Shown piece by piece: positions 10,345-18,109 of a stretch of DNA of 64,000 nt. A program made the translations under genes and the position numbers. Origin of the DNA: Neomegalonema perideroedes DSM 15528 (lineage in GTDB: Bacteria; Pseudomonadota; Alphaproteobacteria; Rhodobacterales; Rhodobacteraceae); assembly GCF_000374145.1 (NCBI RefSeq), contig NZ_KB893653.1, positions 977,923 through 1,041,922 on the forward strand, read 5' to 3'. A model generated the notes under the pieces. The model did not search any database, was not told the DNA's origin, and saw only the letters and a program-made list of their open reading frames with translations. Position 1 is the first letter of the stretch. The number at the start of each line of letters is the position of its first letter.

Positions 10345-10866
10345 ATGGATAAGATCATTCGCGTCATGGGCGTAGATCCGGGCCTTCGCCGCACGGGCTG
10401 GGGCGTGGTGGAGGCGCGGGGCGTGCGTCTGCGCCACTTAGGCAACGGCTTTTGCGCCGCCGAGGGCGAGACTCTGGCCGAGCGTCTGGCCGATCTGCAT
10501 CGCCGCCTCACCGAAGTCATGGAGCTTTGGAGGCCCGAAGAGGCCGCCGTGGAGCAGATCTTCGTCAGCGTGGATGCGGTGGGCAGCCTGAAGCTGGCCC
10601 ATGCGCGGGCGGTGGCTCTGCTGGTTCCGGCTCAGGCGGGAATTCCGGTGGCCGAATACGCCCCGAACCAGATCAAGAAGACCGTGGTGGGCGTGGGCAA
10701 GGCCGATAAGATTCAGGTGCAGCATATGGTCAGGGCGCTGCTGCCGGGGGTGCAGCTGGCGAGTCCGGACGCCGCCGACGCTCTGGCCATCGCCATTTGC
10801 CACGTCTATCAGGGCGGCGGCGCCGCGAGATACGAAGACCTCGCCGCGCGGGAGATCCGGCGATGA
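10345..10866 (+). CDS. ruvC: Crossover junction endodeoxyribonuclease RuvC
   Basis: Holliday-junction resolvase, 173 aa, acting with the RuvAB branch-migration motor. The first acidic residue is in [14 protein letters not shown], the second in [10 protein letters not shown], and the last pair in [12 protein letters not shown], as expected for the four-acid RNase H-like site. I chose the ATG at 10345 because the N-terminus then matches RuvC; a GTG five codons earlier would also be open. The stop overlaps the ruvA start (ATGA). Confidence 0.95.
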   Translation: MDKIIRVMGVDPGLRRTGWGVVEARGVRLRHLGNGFCAAEGETLAERLADLHRRLTEVMELWRPEEAAVEQIFVSVDAVGSLKLAHARAVALLVPAQAGIPVAEYAPNQIKKTVVGVGKADKIQVQHMVRALLPGVQLASPDAADALAIAICHVYQGGGAARYEDLAAREIRR

Positions 10867-11549
10867 TTGGAAGACTGACGGGCGTGGTGGGCTATCTGGC
10901 CGAGGATCATGCGCTGATCGACGTGGGGGGCGTGGGCTATCTGGTTCATTGCTCGAACCGGACTTTAAGCGCCCTTCCGGCGGCGGGCGGCCGCGTCAGC
11001 CTCTACACCGAGCTTGAAGTCCGCGAGGACGGTTGGAAGCTCATGGGCTTTCCCAGCCTGTTGGAGCGCGAATGGCATAAACTGCTCACCAGCGTTCAGG
11101 GCGTGGGGGCGAAGGTTTCGCTGGGGATTTTGGGCGCGCTCGGGCCGGAGGGCGTGGCTCACGCCATCGCCTTGCAGGATCCCGCGCCGCTGCGCCGGGC
11201 GCCGGGAGTCGGGCCGAAGCTGGCGCAAAGGCTTTTGTTGGACCTCAAGGGCAAATCTCCGGGCGTGGTCTCTCTCGGCGCCCCCGTGGAGGCCGAATCC
11301 CCCGAGCCCGTGACGGACGCCGCTCCGCCTGAAGCGGCCGCCCGCAAGAAATCCGCGAAATCCGCCAAGCCCGACGAGGAGGCCGAGGCTCGCCGCCGCG
11401 CCGAAACCGAGGCGCTTTCGGCTTTGTCCAATCTCGGCTACGCCCCCGCCGAGGCCGCCGCCGCCATCCGCAAGGCCTCGGCCGAAGGCGTGGCGGGGAC
11501 TTCCGATCTGATCCGCGCGGCGCTCAAGGCGCTGGCGCCGCAAAATTAG
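10863..11549 (+). CDS. ruvA: Holliday junction DNA helicase subunit RuvA
   Basis: Junction-recognition subunit of RuvAB, 228 aa. The N-terminal OB fold begins [12 protein letters not shown], helix-hairpin-helix motifs follow ([31 protein letters not shown]) and the C-terminal domain III ends with [17 protein letters not shown] charged, Ala/Lys/Glu-rich linker (about 145-180) separates domains II and III and is longer than in E. coli RuvA. The start overlaps the ruvC stop (ATGA); the same DNA is open further upstream but the RuvA family N-terminus fixes this start. Confidence 0.95.
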   Translation: MIGRLTGVVGYLAEDHALIDVGGVGYLVHCSNRTLSALPAAGGRVSLYTELEVREDGWKLMGFPSLLEREWHKLLTSVQGVGAKVSLGILGALGPEGVAHAIALQDPAPLRRAPGVGPKLAQRLLLDLKGKSPGVVSLGAPVEAESPEPVTDAAPPEAAARKKSAKSAKPDEEAEARRRAETEALSALSNLGYAPAEAAAAIRKASAEGVAGTSDLIRAALKALAPQN

Positions 11550-11559
11550 CAGGTAAGCC

Positions 11560-12597
11560 ATGGCCGCCCCGCCGCGTCTGCTCGATTCCAACCCCCGCGA
11601 GGAGGATCATGATCCGGCCCTCCGGCCTCAGCGGCTGGAGGAGTTCGTGGGTCAGGAGGCCGCGCGGGCGAATCTGCGGGTCTTCATCGAATCGGCGCGC
11701 TCGCGGAGCGCGGCGATGGATCATGTGCTGTTTCATGGGCCTCCGGGTTTGGGCAAGACGACCCTCGCGCAGATCATGTCCCGCGAATTGGGCGTGAACT
11801 TCCGCATGACCTCTGGCCCGGTGATCGCCAAGGCCGGAGACCTCGCGGCGATTCTGACCAATCTCGAAGCCCGCGACGTGCTCTTCATCGACGAGATCCA
11901 CCGCATGAATCCGGCGGTCGAGGAGATCCTTTATCCAGCCATGGAGGATTTCGAGCTTGACCTCATGATCGGCGAAGGCCCCGCCGCGCGCAGCGTGCGG
12001 ATCGGCTTGCAGCCCTTCACCTTGGTCGGCGCGACGACCCGGCTCGGCCTGCTGACGACGCCTCTGCGCGACCGCTTCGGCATTCCCGTCCGGCTGAATT
12101 TCTACACCGTGCCGGAGCTTGAGATCATCGTGACTCGCGGCGCGCGCATGCTGGGGGCGCAGATCGACCCCGAGGGCGCCCTTGAGATCGCCCGGCGCTC
12201 GCGCGGCACGCCCCGCATCGCCGGACGCCTGCTGCGCCGGGTCCGCGACTTCGCCCATGTCGAGAACGACGGCAAGATCACCCGGGAGCTTGCGGATCGG
12301 GCGCTTTTGCGTCTGGAGGTGGATCAGCGGGGCCTCGATCTTCTCGACCGGCGTTATCTCTCCTGCCTCGCCGAGCATTACGGCGGCGGCCCGGCGGGCG
12401 TGGAGACCCTCGCCGCCGCGCTCTCCGAGGCCCGCGACGCCCTGGAGGAGGTCATCGAGCCTTACCTGATGCAACAGGGCTTCATCGCCCGCACGCCTCG
12501 GGGTAGGGTGCTCACGGGAACCGCCTGGGAGCATCTGGGCCTTCCGAAGCCCCGCGCCGCCGCCCAGAGCGGCCTTTTCGATCAGGACGCCCCATGA
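11560..12597 (+). CDS. ruvB: Holliday junction DNA helicase motor RuvB
   Basis: AAA+ ATPase driving branch migration, 345 aa. Walker A is GPPGLGKTT, Walker B is [11 protein letters not shown], sensor 1 lies in [19 protein letters not shown] and the arginine-finger/sensor 2 region in [20 protein letters not shown]. The C-terminal winged-helix (about 265-335) contains [17 protein letters not shown]. It starts 10 bp after ruvA. Its stop overlaps the next gene by 4 nt. Confidence 0.97.
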   Translation: MAAPPRLLDSNPREEDHDPALRPQRLEEFVGQEAARANLRVFIESARSRSAAMDHVLFHGPPGLGKTTLAQIMSRELGVNFRMTSGPVIAKAGDLAAILTNLEARDVLFIDEIHRMNPAVEEILYPAMEDFELDLMIGEGPAARSVRIGLQPFTLVGATTRLGLLTTPLRDRFGIPVRLNFYTVPELEIIVTRGARMLGAQIDPEGALEIARRSRGTPRIAGRLLRRVRDFAHVENDGKITRELADRALLRLEVDQRGLDLLDRRYLSCLAEHYGGGPAGVETLAAALSEARDALEEVIEPYLMQQGFIARTPRGRVLTGTAWEHLGLPKPRAAAQSGLFDQDAP

Positions 12598-13436
12598 GCC
12601 GCCGCCCAGAATTCGAGAACGACCGCCCCGACCGCCGCCATGGCCCTTACCGCCACGCCGAATCTTACGAAGAGGAGGGCGGCGCTGAGCATGAAGGCTC
12701 CGATGGGCCTTCCGAAGGCGGTTATTGGCTCTTCGGCATCCATTCGGTGCGCGACGCGCTGCTGAATCCGGCGCGGGTCAAGCGGCGTCTGATTCTCACC
12801 CGCAACGCGGCCATGCGCCTCGAAGACGCGCTTGAGGTCGCGAAGATCGAGCCGGAGATTTCGGATCCTCGCCGCTTCCGGGCGCCTCTGGATCCGCAGT
12901 CGGTGCATCAGGGCGCGGCTTTGCTGACCGATCCTCTGGACTGGGGCGGGCTGAAGGTCTGCGCGCCGCGCGGGCCGAACGACAATCCGCGCGTGCTGGT
13001 GCTGGACCGCGTGACCGATCCGCATAACGTGGGCGCGATCCTGCGCTCTTCGGAGGTCTTCGGCGCGCGGGCGGTGATCGCCCCTTGGCGCCATAGCGCC
13101 ACCGAGGGCGGCGCCTTGGCCAAGGCGGCTTCGGGCGCTCTGGAGCGCCAGCCCTATGTGCGGATCGGCAATCTCGCCCGCGCCATGGAGGACCTGCGCA
13201 AGATGGGCTATGCGCTGGTGGGCCTCGACGGCGAGGCCGAGAAGCCGCTTTCGGAGGCCCTCGCGCCTTTCAAGGATCGGCCTCTGGCGCTGGTTCTGGG
13301 CGCCGAAGGTCCGGGTCTGCGGCATCTGACCAAAGAGACCTGCGATTCTCTGGCGCGGATCTCGGCGGCGGCGGATTTCGCCTCGCTCAACGTCTCCAAC
13401 GCGGCGGCGGTGGCGCTTTACGCGGCCACGGCCTGA
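12594..13436 (+). CDS. rlmB: TrmH/SpoU-family RNA 2'-O-methyltransferase (RlmB-like)
   Basis: SPOUT-class methyltransferase, 280 aa, probably methylating 23S rRNA (RlmB acts at G2251). An acidic, low-complexity N-terminus (1-40) precedes a substrate-binding domain with [18 protein letters not shown]. The knot domain carries the three SpoU motifs [27 protein letters not shown] and [21 protein letters not shown]. The ATG overlaps the ruvB stop by 4 nt. Assignment to RlmB rather than another TrmH paralogue rests on domain architecture only. Confidence 0.82.
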   Translation: MSRRPEFENDRPDRRHGPYRHAESYEEEGGAEHEGSDGPSEGGYWLFGIHSVRDALLNPARVKRRLILTRNAAMRLEDALEVAKIEPEISDPRRFRAPLDPQSVHQGAALLTDPLDWGGLKVCAPRGPNDNPRVLVLDRVTDPHNVGAILRSSEVFGARAVIAPWRHSATEGGALAKAASGALERQPYVRIGNLARAMEDLRKMGYALVGLDGEAEKPLSEALAPFKDRPLALVLGAEGPGLRHLTKETCDSLARISAAADFASLNVSNAAAVALYAATA

Positions 13437-13453
13437 GCCGGTCGGCGGGTTCG

Positions 13454-13477
13454 GCTTCGCCGCGGAGGCGGCGAAGC
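13454..13477. other. Strong hairpin after the rRNA methyltransferase gene
   Basis: GCTTCGCCGC and GCGGCGAAGC form a perfect 10-bp stem with a GGAG loop just downstream of the methyltransferase stop. No T-tract follows, so it is more likely an RNA-processing or stabilising element than an intrinsic terminator. Confidence 0.4.
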
Positions 13478-13511
13478 GAGATCCGAGCGAGTCGAGACGG
13501 AGGAGGTTTCC

Positions 13512-13751
13512 ATGCAGACGTCCGGGATGTTCGAACAGATCAAACGCGCCCTCGAGACCGCCCCGCCGAACGGATATGTCGCCGAACTCCATCTTCAGAT
13601 CCTCAAGCACGCCGACTTGCTGGAGGGGATGTCCGGCCGGGAGTTTTGCGAAAAGCTCGATCTGAACCGGTCATGGGGAGCGGAGTTCGCCAAGATGAAG
13701 AAGATCTCCCGGCGCCTGCGGGATGCGGGACTGCGGCCGGAGCTGATCTGA
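13512..13751 (+). CDS. Small helix-turn-helix-like protein of unknown function
   Basis: A 79-aa protein with a good ribosome binding site (GGAGGAGG about 7 nt before the ATG). The central part (SGREFCEKLDLNRSWGAEFAKMKKISRRLRDAG) looks like a compact helical or helix-turn-helix fold with a basic recognition-like helix. It is not obviously co-transcribed with typA, which follows after 212 bp. The last codons and the stop lie within a 16-bp tandem repeat. I cannot assign a function; a DNA-binding role is inference only. Confidence 0.6.
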   Translation: MQTSGMFEQIKRALETAPPNGYVAELHLQILKHADLLEGMSGREFCEKLDLNRSWGAEFAKMKKISRRLRDAGLRPELI

Positions 13752-13796
13752 GGAGGGCCTGATCTGAGGAGGGCCTGATCTGAGGAGGGCCTGATC
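13743..13796. repeat. Three tandem copies of a 16-bp unit spanning the stop codon
   Basis: The unit CTGATCTGAGGAGGGC occurs exactly three times in tandem (13743-13758, 13759-13774, 13775-13790), followed by a partial unit to 13796. The first copy contains the stop codon of the 79-aa gene, so the stop plus a GGAGG-like sequence has been triplicated. Confidence 0.95.
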
Positions 13797-13963
13797 GCTG
13801 CGCCGATCGTCTTGCGGGCGCCGTCCGGGTCGATTCCGGGCCCTTCTGCGTCTCTGAAGCCCCCGCGGCGTGAAAAAACGCGGGCTGCGGCCTCTTCGCG
13901 GGTGCGAAATCGCGAAAAACCCGATAGAAGCCGCTCCGAAACAGACACCGTATCGGGATCTTC

Positions 13964-15784
13964 ATGGATATCCGCAATATCGCCATCATCGCGCACGTCG
14001 ATCATGGCAAGACCACGCTGGTCGATCAGCTTCTGAAGCAGTCCGGCTCCTTCCGCGAACATCAGGCCGTCGCCGAGCGGGTGATGGACAGCAACGACAT
14101 CGAACGCGAACGCGGCATCACCATCCTCGCCAAGGCGACCTCGGTCGAGTGGAAGGGCGTGCGCGTCAACATCGTCGACACCCCCGGCCACGCCGATTTC
14201 GGCGGCGAAGTCGAGCGCATCCTCGGCATGGTGGACAGCGTGGTCCTTCTGGTCGACGCCGCCGAAGGGCCGATGCCTCAGACGAAATTCGTCACCGCCA
14301 AGGCTCTGCGCCTCGGGCTGCGGCCCATGGTGGTGCTGAACAAGGTCGATAAGCCCGAAGCCGAGCCCGACCGCGTCCATAATGAGATCTTCGACATGTT
14401 CGCGGCCCTCGACGCCACCGAGGAGCAGCTTGATTTCCCGATGCTTTACGCTTCGGGCCGCGCGGGCTGGGCCGCCGAGAGCCTCGACGCCCCGCGCAAG
14501 GATCTCACGCCGCTCTTCGACCTCATCGTCAAGCACACGCCCGCCCCCAAGCAGGCCGCCCATAAGGACGAACCCTTCTCCATGCTGGCGACCACGCTGG
14601 AGTCGGATCCCTATCTGGGCCGCATCCTGACCGGGCGCATCGAGACCGGCGTGATCGAGCCGAACCGCTTCCTCAAGGCGATGAACGCCGTGGACGGCGA
14701 ATTCGAGCGCTTCCGCGTCTCGAAGATTCTGGCTTTCCGCGGCGTGCAGCGTCAGCCGGTCGAGCGCGCCGAGGCGGGCGACATCGTCGCCATCGCGGGC
14801 ATGGCCGAGGCCACCGTGGCCGACACCCTCGCGGATCTCTCCATCGAGCAGCCGCTTCCGGCGCAGCCCATCGATCCGCCGACCATCTCCGTGACCTTCG
14901 GCGTGAATGATTCGCCTCTGGCGGGCCGCGACGGCGACAAGGTGCAGTCCCGCGTGATCCGCGACCGCCTCATGCGCGAGGTGGAGAGCAACGTGGCCAT
15001 CCGCGTGACCGATTCCCCGGACGACGGCTCTTATGAAGTCGCCGGGCGCGGCGAGCTTCAGATGGGCGTGCTCATCGAGAACATGCGCCGCGAGGGCTTC
15101 GAGCTCTCGATCTCGCGCCCGCGCGTGATCTATCGCGAGATCGACGGCGTGCGGCACGAGCCCATCGAAGAAGCCACCATCGACGTCGACGAGGCTTATT
15201 CGGGCGTGGTCGTGGACAAGCTCAGCCAGCGCAAGGGCGATCTCGTCGAGATGCGGCCTTCAGGCGGCGGCAAGACGCGCATCGTGGCCCATGTGCCTTC
15301 GCGCGGCCTGATCGGCTATCACGGCGAATTCCTGACCGACACGCGCGGCACGGGCGTTCTGAACCGCGTCTTCCACAGCTGGGCGCCGCATAAGGGGCCG
15401 ATTCAGGGGCGCCGCGTGGGCGTGCTGCTCTCCATGGAGGACGGCGAGGCCGTGGCCTACGCGCTCTGGAATCTGGAGGATCGCGGCAAGCTCTTCACCA
15501 TCCCCGGAGAACCGGTCTACGTCGGCCTGATCATCGGCGAGAACAGCCGCGACAACGACCTTGAGGTCAATCCGATCAAGGGCAAGAAGCTCACCAACAT
15601 CCGCGCCGCCGGCAAGGACGACGCGGTGACCCTCACGCCCCCGATCCGCATGAGCCTTGAGCAGGCCATCGCCTATATCGCCGACGACGAGCTGGTGGAG
15701 GTGACTCCCAAGGCGGTGCGTCTGCGCAAGCGCTGGCTGGATCCCCATGAGCGCAAGCGCCGCGCGCGCTCCGAAAAGGACTAA
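13964..15784 (+). CDS. typA: Ribosome-associated GTPase TypA/BipA
   Basis: Translational GTPase related to EF-G and LepA, 606 aa, binding ribosomes and supporting assembly and stress adaptation. G1 is [11 protein letters not shown]3 [16 protein letters not shown]4 NKVDKPEA; the switch I region contains ERERGITI. Domains II, III and V follow, and the BipA-specific C-terminal domain is present. The C-terminus ends in a very basic stretch ([12 protein letters not shown]), the DNA for which is duplicated downstream. Length is normal for the family. Confidence 0.96.
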   Translation: MDIRNIAIIAHVDHGKTTLVDQLLKQSGSFREHQAVAERVMDSNDIERERGITILAKATSVEWKGVRVNIVDTPGHADFGGEVERILGMVDSVVLLVDAAEGPMPQTKFVTAKALRLGLRPMVVLNKVDKPEAEPDRVHNEIFDMFAALDATEEQLDFPMLYASGRAGWAAESLDAPRKDLTPLFDLIVKHTPAPKQAAHKDEPFSMLATTLESDPYLGRILTGRIETGVIEPNRFLKAMNAVDGEFERFRVSKILAFRGVQRQPVERAEAGDIVAIAGMAEATVADTLADLSIEQPLPAQPIDPPTISVTFGVNDSPLAGRDGDKVQSRVIRDRLMREVESNVAIRVTDSPDDGSYEVAGRGELQMGVLIENMRREGFELSISRPRVIYREIDGVRHEPIEEATIDVDEAYSGVVVDKLSQRKGDLVEMRPSGGGKTRIVAHVPSRGLIGYHGEFLTDTRGTGVLNRVFHSWAPHKGPIQGRRVGVLLSMEDGEAVAYALWNLEDRGKLFTIPGEPVYVGLIIGENSRDNDLEVNPIKGKKLTNIRAAGKDDAVTLTPPIRMSLEQAIAYIADDELVEVTPKAVRLRKRWLDPHERKRRARSEKD

Positions 15785-15935
15785 GCGCAAGCGCCGTGCG
15801 CGCTCCGAAAGGACGAAGCGCAAGCGCCGTGCGCGCTCCGAAAGGACGAAGCGCAAGCGCCGTGCGCGCTCCGAAAGGACGAAGCGCAAGCGCCGCGCGC
15901 ACTGAGAAAGAGGCGGCGCAAGCGCCGCGCTTTGG
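15751..15935 (+). repeat. 33-bp tandem repeat derived from the 3' end of typA
   Basis: The final basic codons of typA (GCGCAAGCGCC...GGACTAA) are repeated downstream about three more times as a 33-bp unit, GCGCAAGCGCCGTGCGCGCT plus CCGAAAGGACGAA, followed by decaying partial copies (GCGCAAGCGCCGCGCGCACTG and GCGCAAGCGCCGCGC). The coding copy differs by one extra A and by a TAA in place of GAA. No protein is evident from the downstream copies. Confidence 0.9.
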
Positions 15936-15950
15936 GAGACCGATATGCGG

Positions 15951-15992
15951 ACGCCTTCCGATCCGGCCGGATCGGAAGGCGTTTCTTCTTTT
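15951..15992 (+). terminator. Intrinsic terminator downstream of typA
   Basis: ACGCCTTCCGATCCGG is followed directly by its exact reverse complement (15951-15982), then by TTCTTCTTTT. This is the cleanest rho-independent terminator in the window and closes the typA transcript after the tandem repeats. Confidence 0.85.
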
Positions 15993-16349
15993 CTGAAGCG
16001 CTCCCCCATCGCCTTTTGAGGGAGGGGCAGGCGCGAATATCGCGCGCAGACCGGCGGGAAATCGAAACCCCTCCTCTCTGCCGGAGAAAGCCCGGAGAGC
16101 TTTCCCTTTCAAGGCGAGTCGCAGATTGCGACTCGAAATCGCTTAACTGCGATCCTCATGCGCGTTTTTGCGGCGGCTGATCCCGCTTTTCAACTAAAGA
16201 ATACGTTGTAAATTGGACGTTCATGGGCGAATTGTCCGGATTTTCCCTGAGACGACCGCATCTTAACTTTTGGCGCCCCTTTTGCTTAACCTCTTTTCAA
16301 CCGGGCCCTTTCGCGGCCTGCGATCAAATCATATGAGGACGTCACCGCT
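15993..16349. other. Gene-free stretch upstream of the XRE regulator
   Basis: About 357 bp without a credible gene. It becomes AT-rich from about 16140, unlike its surroundings, as expected for a promoter region. It holds a perfect inverted repeat, CGAGTCGCA-GAT-TGCGACTCG (16115-16135). I cannot point to a convincing -35/-10 pair. Confidence 0.6.
16115..16135. promoter_or_regulatory. Perfect 9-bp inverted repeat, candidate operator
   Basis: CGAGTCGCA and TGCGACTCG are separated by GAT, about 215 bp upstream of the XRE gene, at the edge of an AT-rich stretch. The dyad size fits a dimeric repressor site; there is no T-tract, so a terminator is unlikely. Which protein binds is unknown. Confidence 0.35.
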
Positions 16350-16754
16350 ATGAAGCACCCTATCGATGTCCATGTCGGCAAGCGGCTGCGTCATCGTCGC
16401 TGGATGGCGGGGATGACCCAGCAGCAGCTCGGCGACGCCGTCGGAATCAAGTTCCAGCAGATCCAGAAATACGAGACCGGCATGAACCGCATTTCGGCCA
16501 GCCGTCTCTGGGAGCTGGCCGGAGCCTTGGGCGTGCCCGTCTCCTTCTTCTTCGACGGCATGGACGAAGCCGTCGGCGCGGAGGGCGCCGCCCTTGACGC
16601 GATCAAGGCTCCCGAGGCGCCCAACGGCGCCCCCTCGGCGGATTTCTTCGCCGATAAGGAGGCTCTGGATCTCGTGCGCGCCTATTACGCCATCCCCGAG
16701 AATCAGCGCCGCCGCATCTTCGACCTGACGCGCGCGCTCGGCGTGGCCGCCTGA
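16350..16754 (+). CDS. XRE-family transcriptional regulator
   Basis: A 134-aa cytoplasmic DNA-binding protein. Residues about 10-66 form a Cro/C1-type helix-turn-helix (GKRLRHRRWMAGMTQQQLG, then FQQIQKYETGMNRISASRLWE). The rest is a short alpha-helical domain with YYAIPENQRRRIFDLTRAL. This architecture matches a regulator conserved across alphaproteobacteria (PraR/PhrR-like in rhizobia). It is monocistronic: a terminator precedes it and another follows. The stop codon lies in a 14-bp direct duplication. Confidence 0.85.
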   Translation: MKHPIDVHVGKRLRHRRWMAGMTQQQLGDAVGIKFQQIQKYETGMNRISASRLWELAGALGVPVSFFFDGMDEAVGAEGAALDAIKAPEAPNGAPSADFFADKEALDLVRAYYAIPENQRRRIFDLTRALGVAA

Positions 16755-16778
16755 GCCCGGCTTCCTGAGCCCGGCTTC
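16751..16778. repeat. 14-bp tandem duplication spanning a stop codon
   Basis: CTGAGCCCGGCTTC occurs twice in immediate succession; the first copy contains the TGA of the XRE gene. Confidence 0.9.
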
Positions 16779-16798
16779 TCGAAATTCGACCGATCCCC

Positions 16799-16832
16799 GA
16801 CGGGCCTCCCGACCGAGGCCCGTCGTGATTTT
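16799..16832 (+). terminator. Intrinsic terminator after the XRE gene
   Basis: GACGGGCCTC and GAGGCCCGTC form a perfect 10-bp stem with a six-base loop, followed by GTGATTTTC. The T-run is interrupted, but the position 45 bp after the stop fits. Confidence 0.65.
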
Positions 16833-16990
16833 CTCCGGCGCGGGAAAGCGGCTGAGCGAATAAGCCTCCCCGTTTTCCGCATAAGCTCTGGAGCTTGCGG
16901 CGTCTTGCTCCTCGCGGTTCCGGCGTCTAGCTTGAGCGCGGCTTTCCGCCGCCCTCCTCCCTGACGCCCCCTAACCGCCGAGGTCCCTCC

Positions 16991-18031
16991 ATGCGCGTCT
17001 CCGCCGATCTTCCGCATATGATCGGGCGCACGCCCTTGATCCTTTTGCGCAAAGTCTCCGAGGCCACCGGCTGCGAGATCTACGGCAAGGCCGAATTCCT
17101 CAATCCGGGCGGCTCGGTGAAGGATCGCGCGGCGCTCTACATCATCCGCGACGCCGAGCGTCGGGGGCTGCTCAAGCCGGGCGGCGTGATCGTCGAGGGC
17201 ACGGCGGGCAACACGGGCATAGGTCTGGCTCTGGTGGGCGCCTCGCTCGGCTATCGCACGGTGATCGTCATTCCCGAGACTCAATCTCAGGAGAAGAAGG
17301 ACATGCTGCGCCTCGCCGGGGCGCGTCTGGTCGAGGTGCCCGCGGCGCCCTATAAGAATCCGAACAACTACGTGCGCTATTCGGGCCGCCTCGCCGAGGC
17401 GTTGGCGAAAACCGAGCCCAAAGGCGCGATCTGGGCCAATCAATTCGACAATGTGGCCAATCGTCAGGCCCATCTGGAGACCACCGGCCCCGAGATCTGG
17501 GAGCAGCTCGACGGCCGCGTCGACGGCTTCGTCTGCGCGGTGGGCTCGGGCGGCAGTCTGGCGGGCGTGGCCATGGCGCTTCAGCCGAAGGGGGTCAAGA
17601 TCGGCCTCGCGGATCCCGAGGGCGCGGCGCTCCACAGCTATTACACGACCGGCGAGCTGAAATCCGAAGGCTCCTCCGTCACCGAGGGGATCGGACAGGG
17701 CCGGATCACGAAGAATTTGGAGGGCGTGAGGCCGGATCTCTCCTGGCTCATTCCCGATTCCGAATCCTTGCCTTATGTCTTCGACCTTCTGGCGGAGGAG
17801 GGGCTTTGCCTCGGCGGCTCCTCCGGGGTGAACGTGGCGGGAGCGGCGCGCATGGCGCGCGAACTCGGGCCGGGCAAGCGCATCGTGACGCTGCTCTGCG
17901 ATTCGGGGACGCGCTATCAGTCCAAGCTCTTCAATCCCGCCTTCCTGCGCGGCAAGGGCCTGCCCGCTCCGGAATGGCTGGAGGCTCGGCCGGAGGCCTC
18001 CCCCTTGCCCGATGTGGCGCAGAGCGTCTAG
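16991..18031 (+). CDS. cysK: Cysteine synthase A (O-acetylserine sulfhydrylase)
   Basis: PLP enzyme making cysteine from O-acetylserine and sulfide, 346 aa. The PLP lysine is in LNPGGSVKDRAAL, the substrate loop in EGTAGNTGIGLALVG and the phosphate loop in VGSGGSLAGVAMAL. The C-terminal part (CDSGTRYQSKLF) fits the roughly 340-aa CysK variety common in alphaproteobacteria. The next gene starts soon after and may be co-transcribed. Cystathionine beta-synthase-like activity cannot be excluded from sequence alone. Confidence 0.9.
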   Translation: MRVSADLPHMIGRTPLILLRKVSEATGCEIYGKAEFLNPGGSVKDRAALYIIRDAERRGLLKPGGVIVEGTAGNTGIGLALVGASLGYRTVIVIPETQSQEKKDMLRLAGARLVEVPAAPYKNPNNYVRYSGRLAEALAKTEPKGAIWANQFDNVANRQAHLETTGPEIWEQLDGRVDGFVCAVGSGGSLAGVAMALQPKGVKIGLADPEGAALHSYYTTGELKSEGSSVTEGIGQGRITKNLEGVRPDLSWLIPDSESLPYVFDLLAEEGLCLGGSSGVNVAGAARMARELGPGKRIVTLLCDSGTRYQSKLFNPAFLRGKGLPAPEWLEARPEASPLPDVAQSV

Positions 18032-18109
18032 ACCGGGCGCTCTCTGATGCAGCCGCGCGCTCCGAAGGGTCCGAACCCTCCGGAGTCCGCGCGTTTTGGC
18101 GGAGGCTCC

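Noticed and set aside
15751-15935. CRISPR-like array at the typA repeats
   Set aside because: Units are contiguous with no spacers, and derive from coding DNA.
15796-15996. A 66-codon frame through the 33-bp repeats (MRAPKGRSASAV...)
   Set aside because: Repeat artefact of duplicated typA codons; no ribosome binding site.
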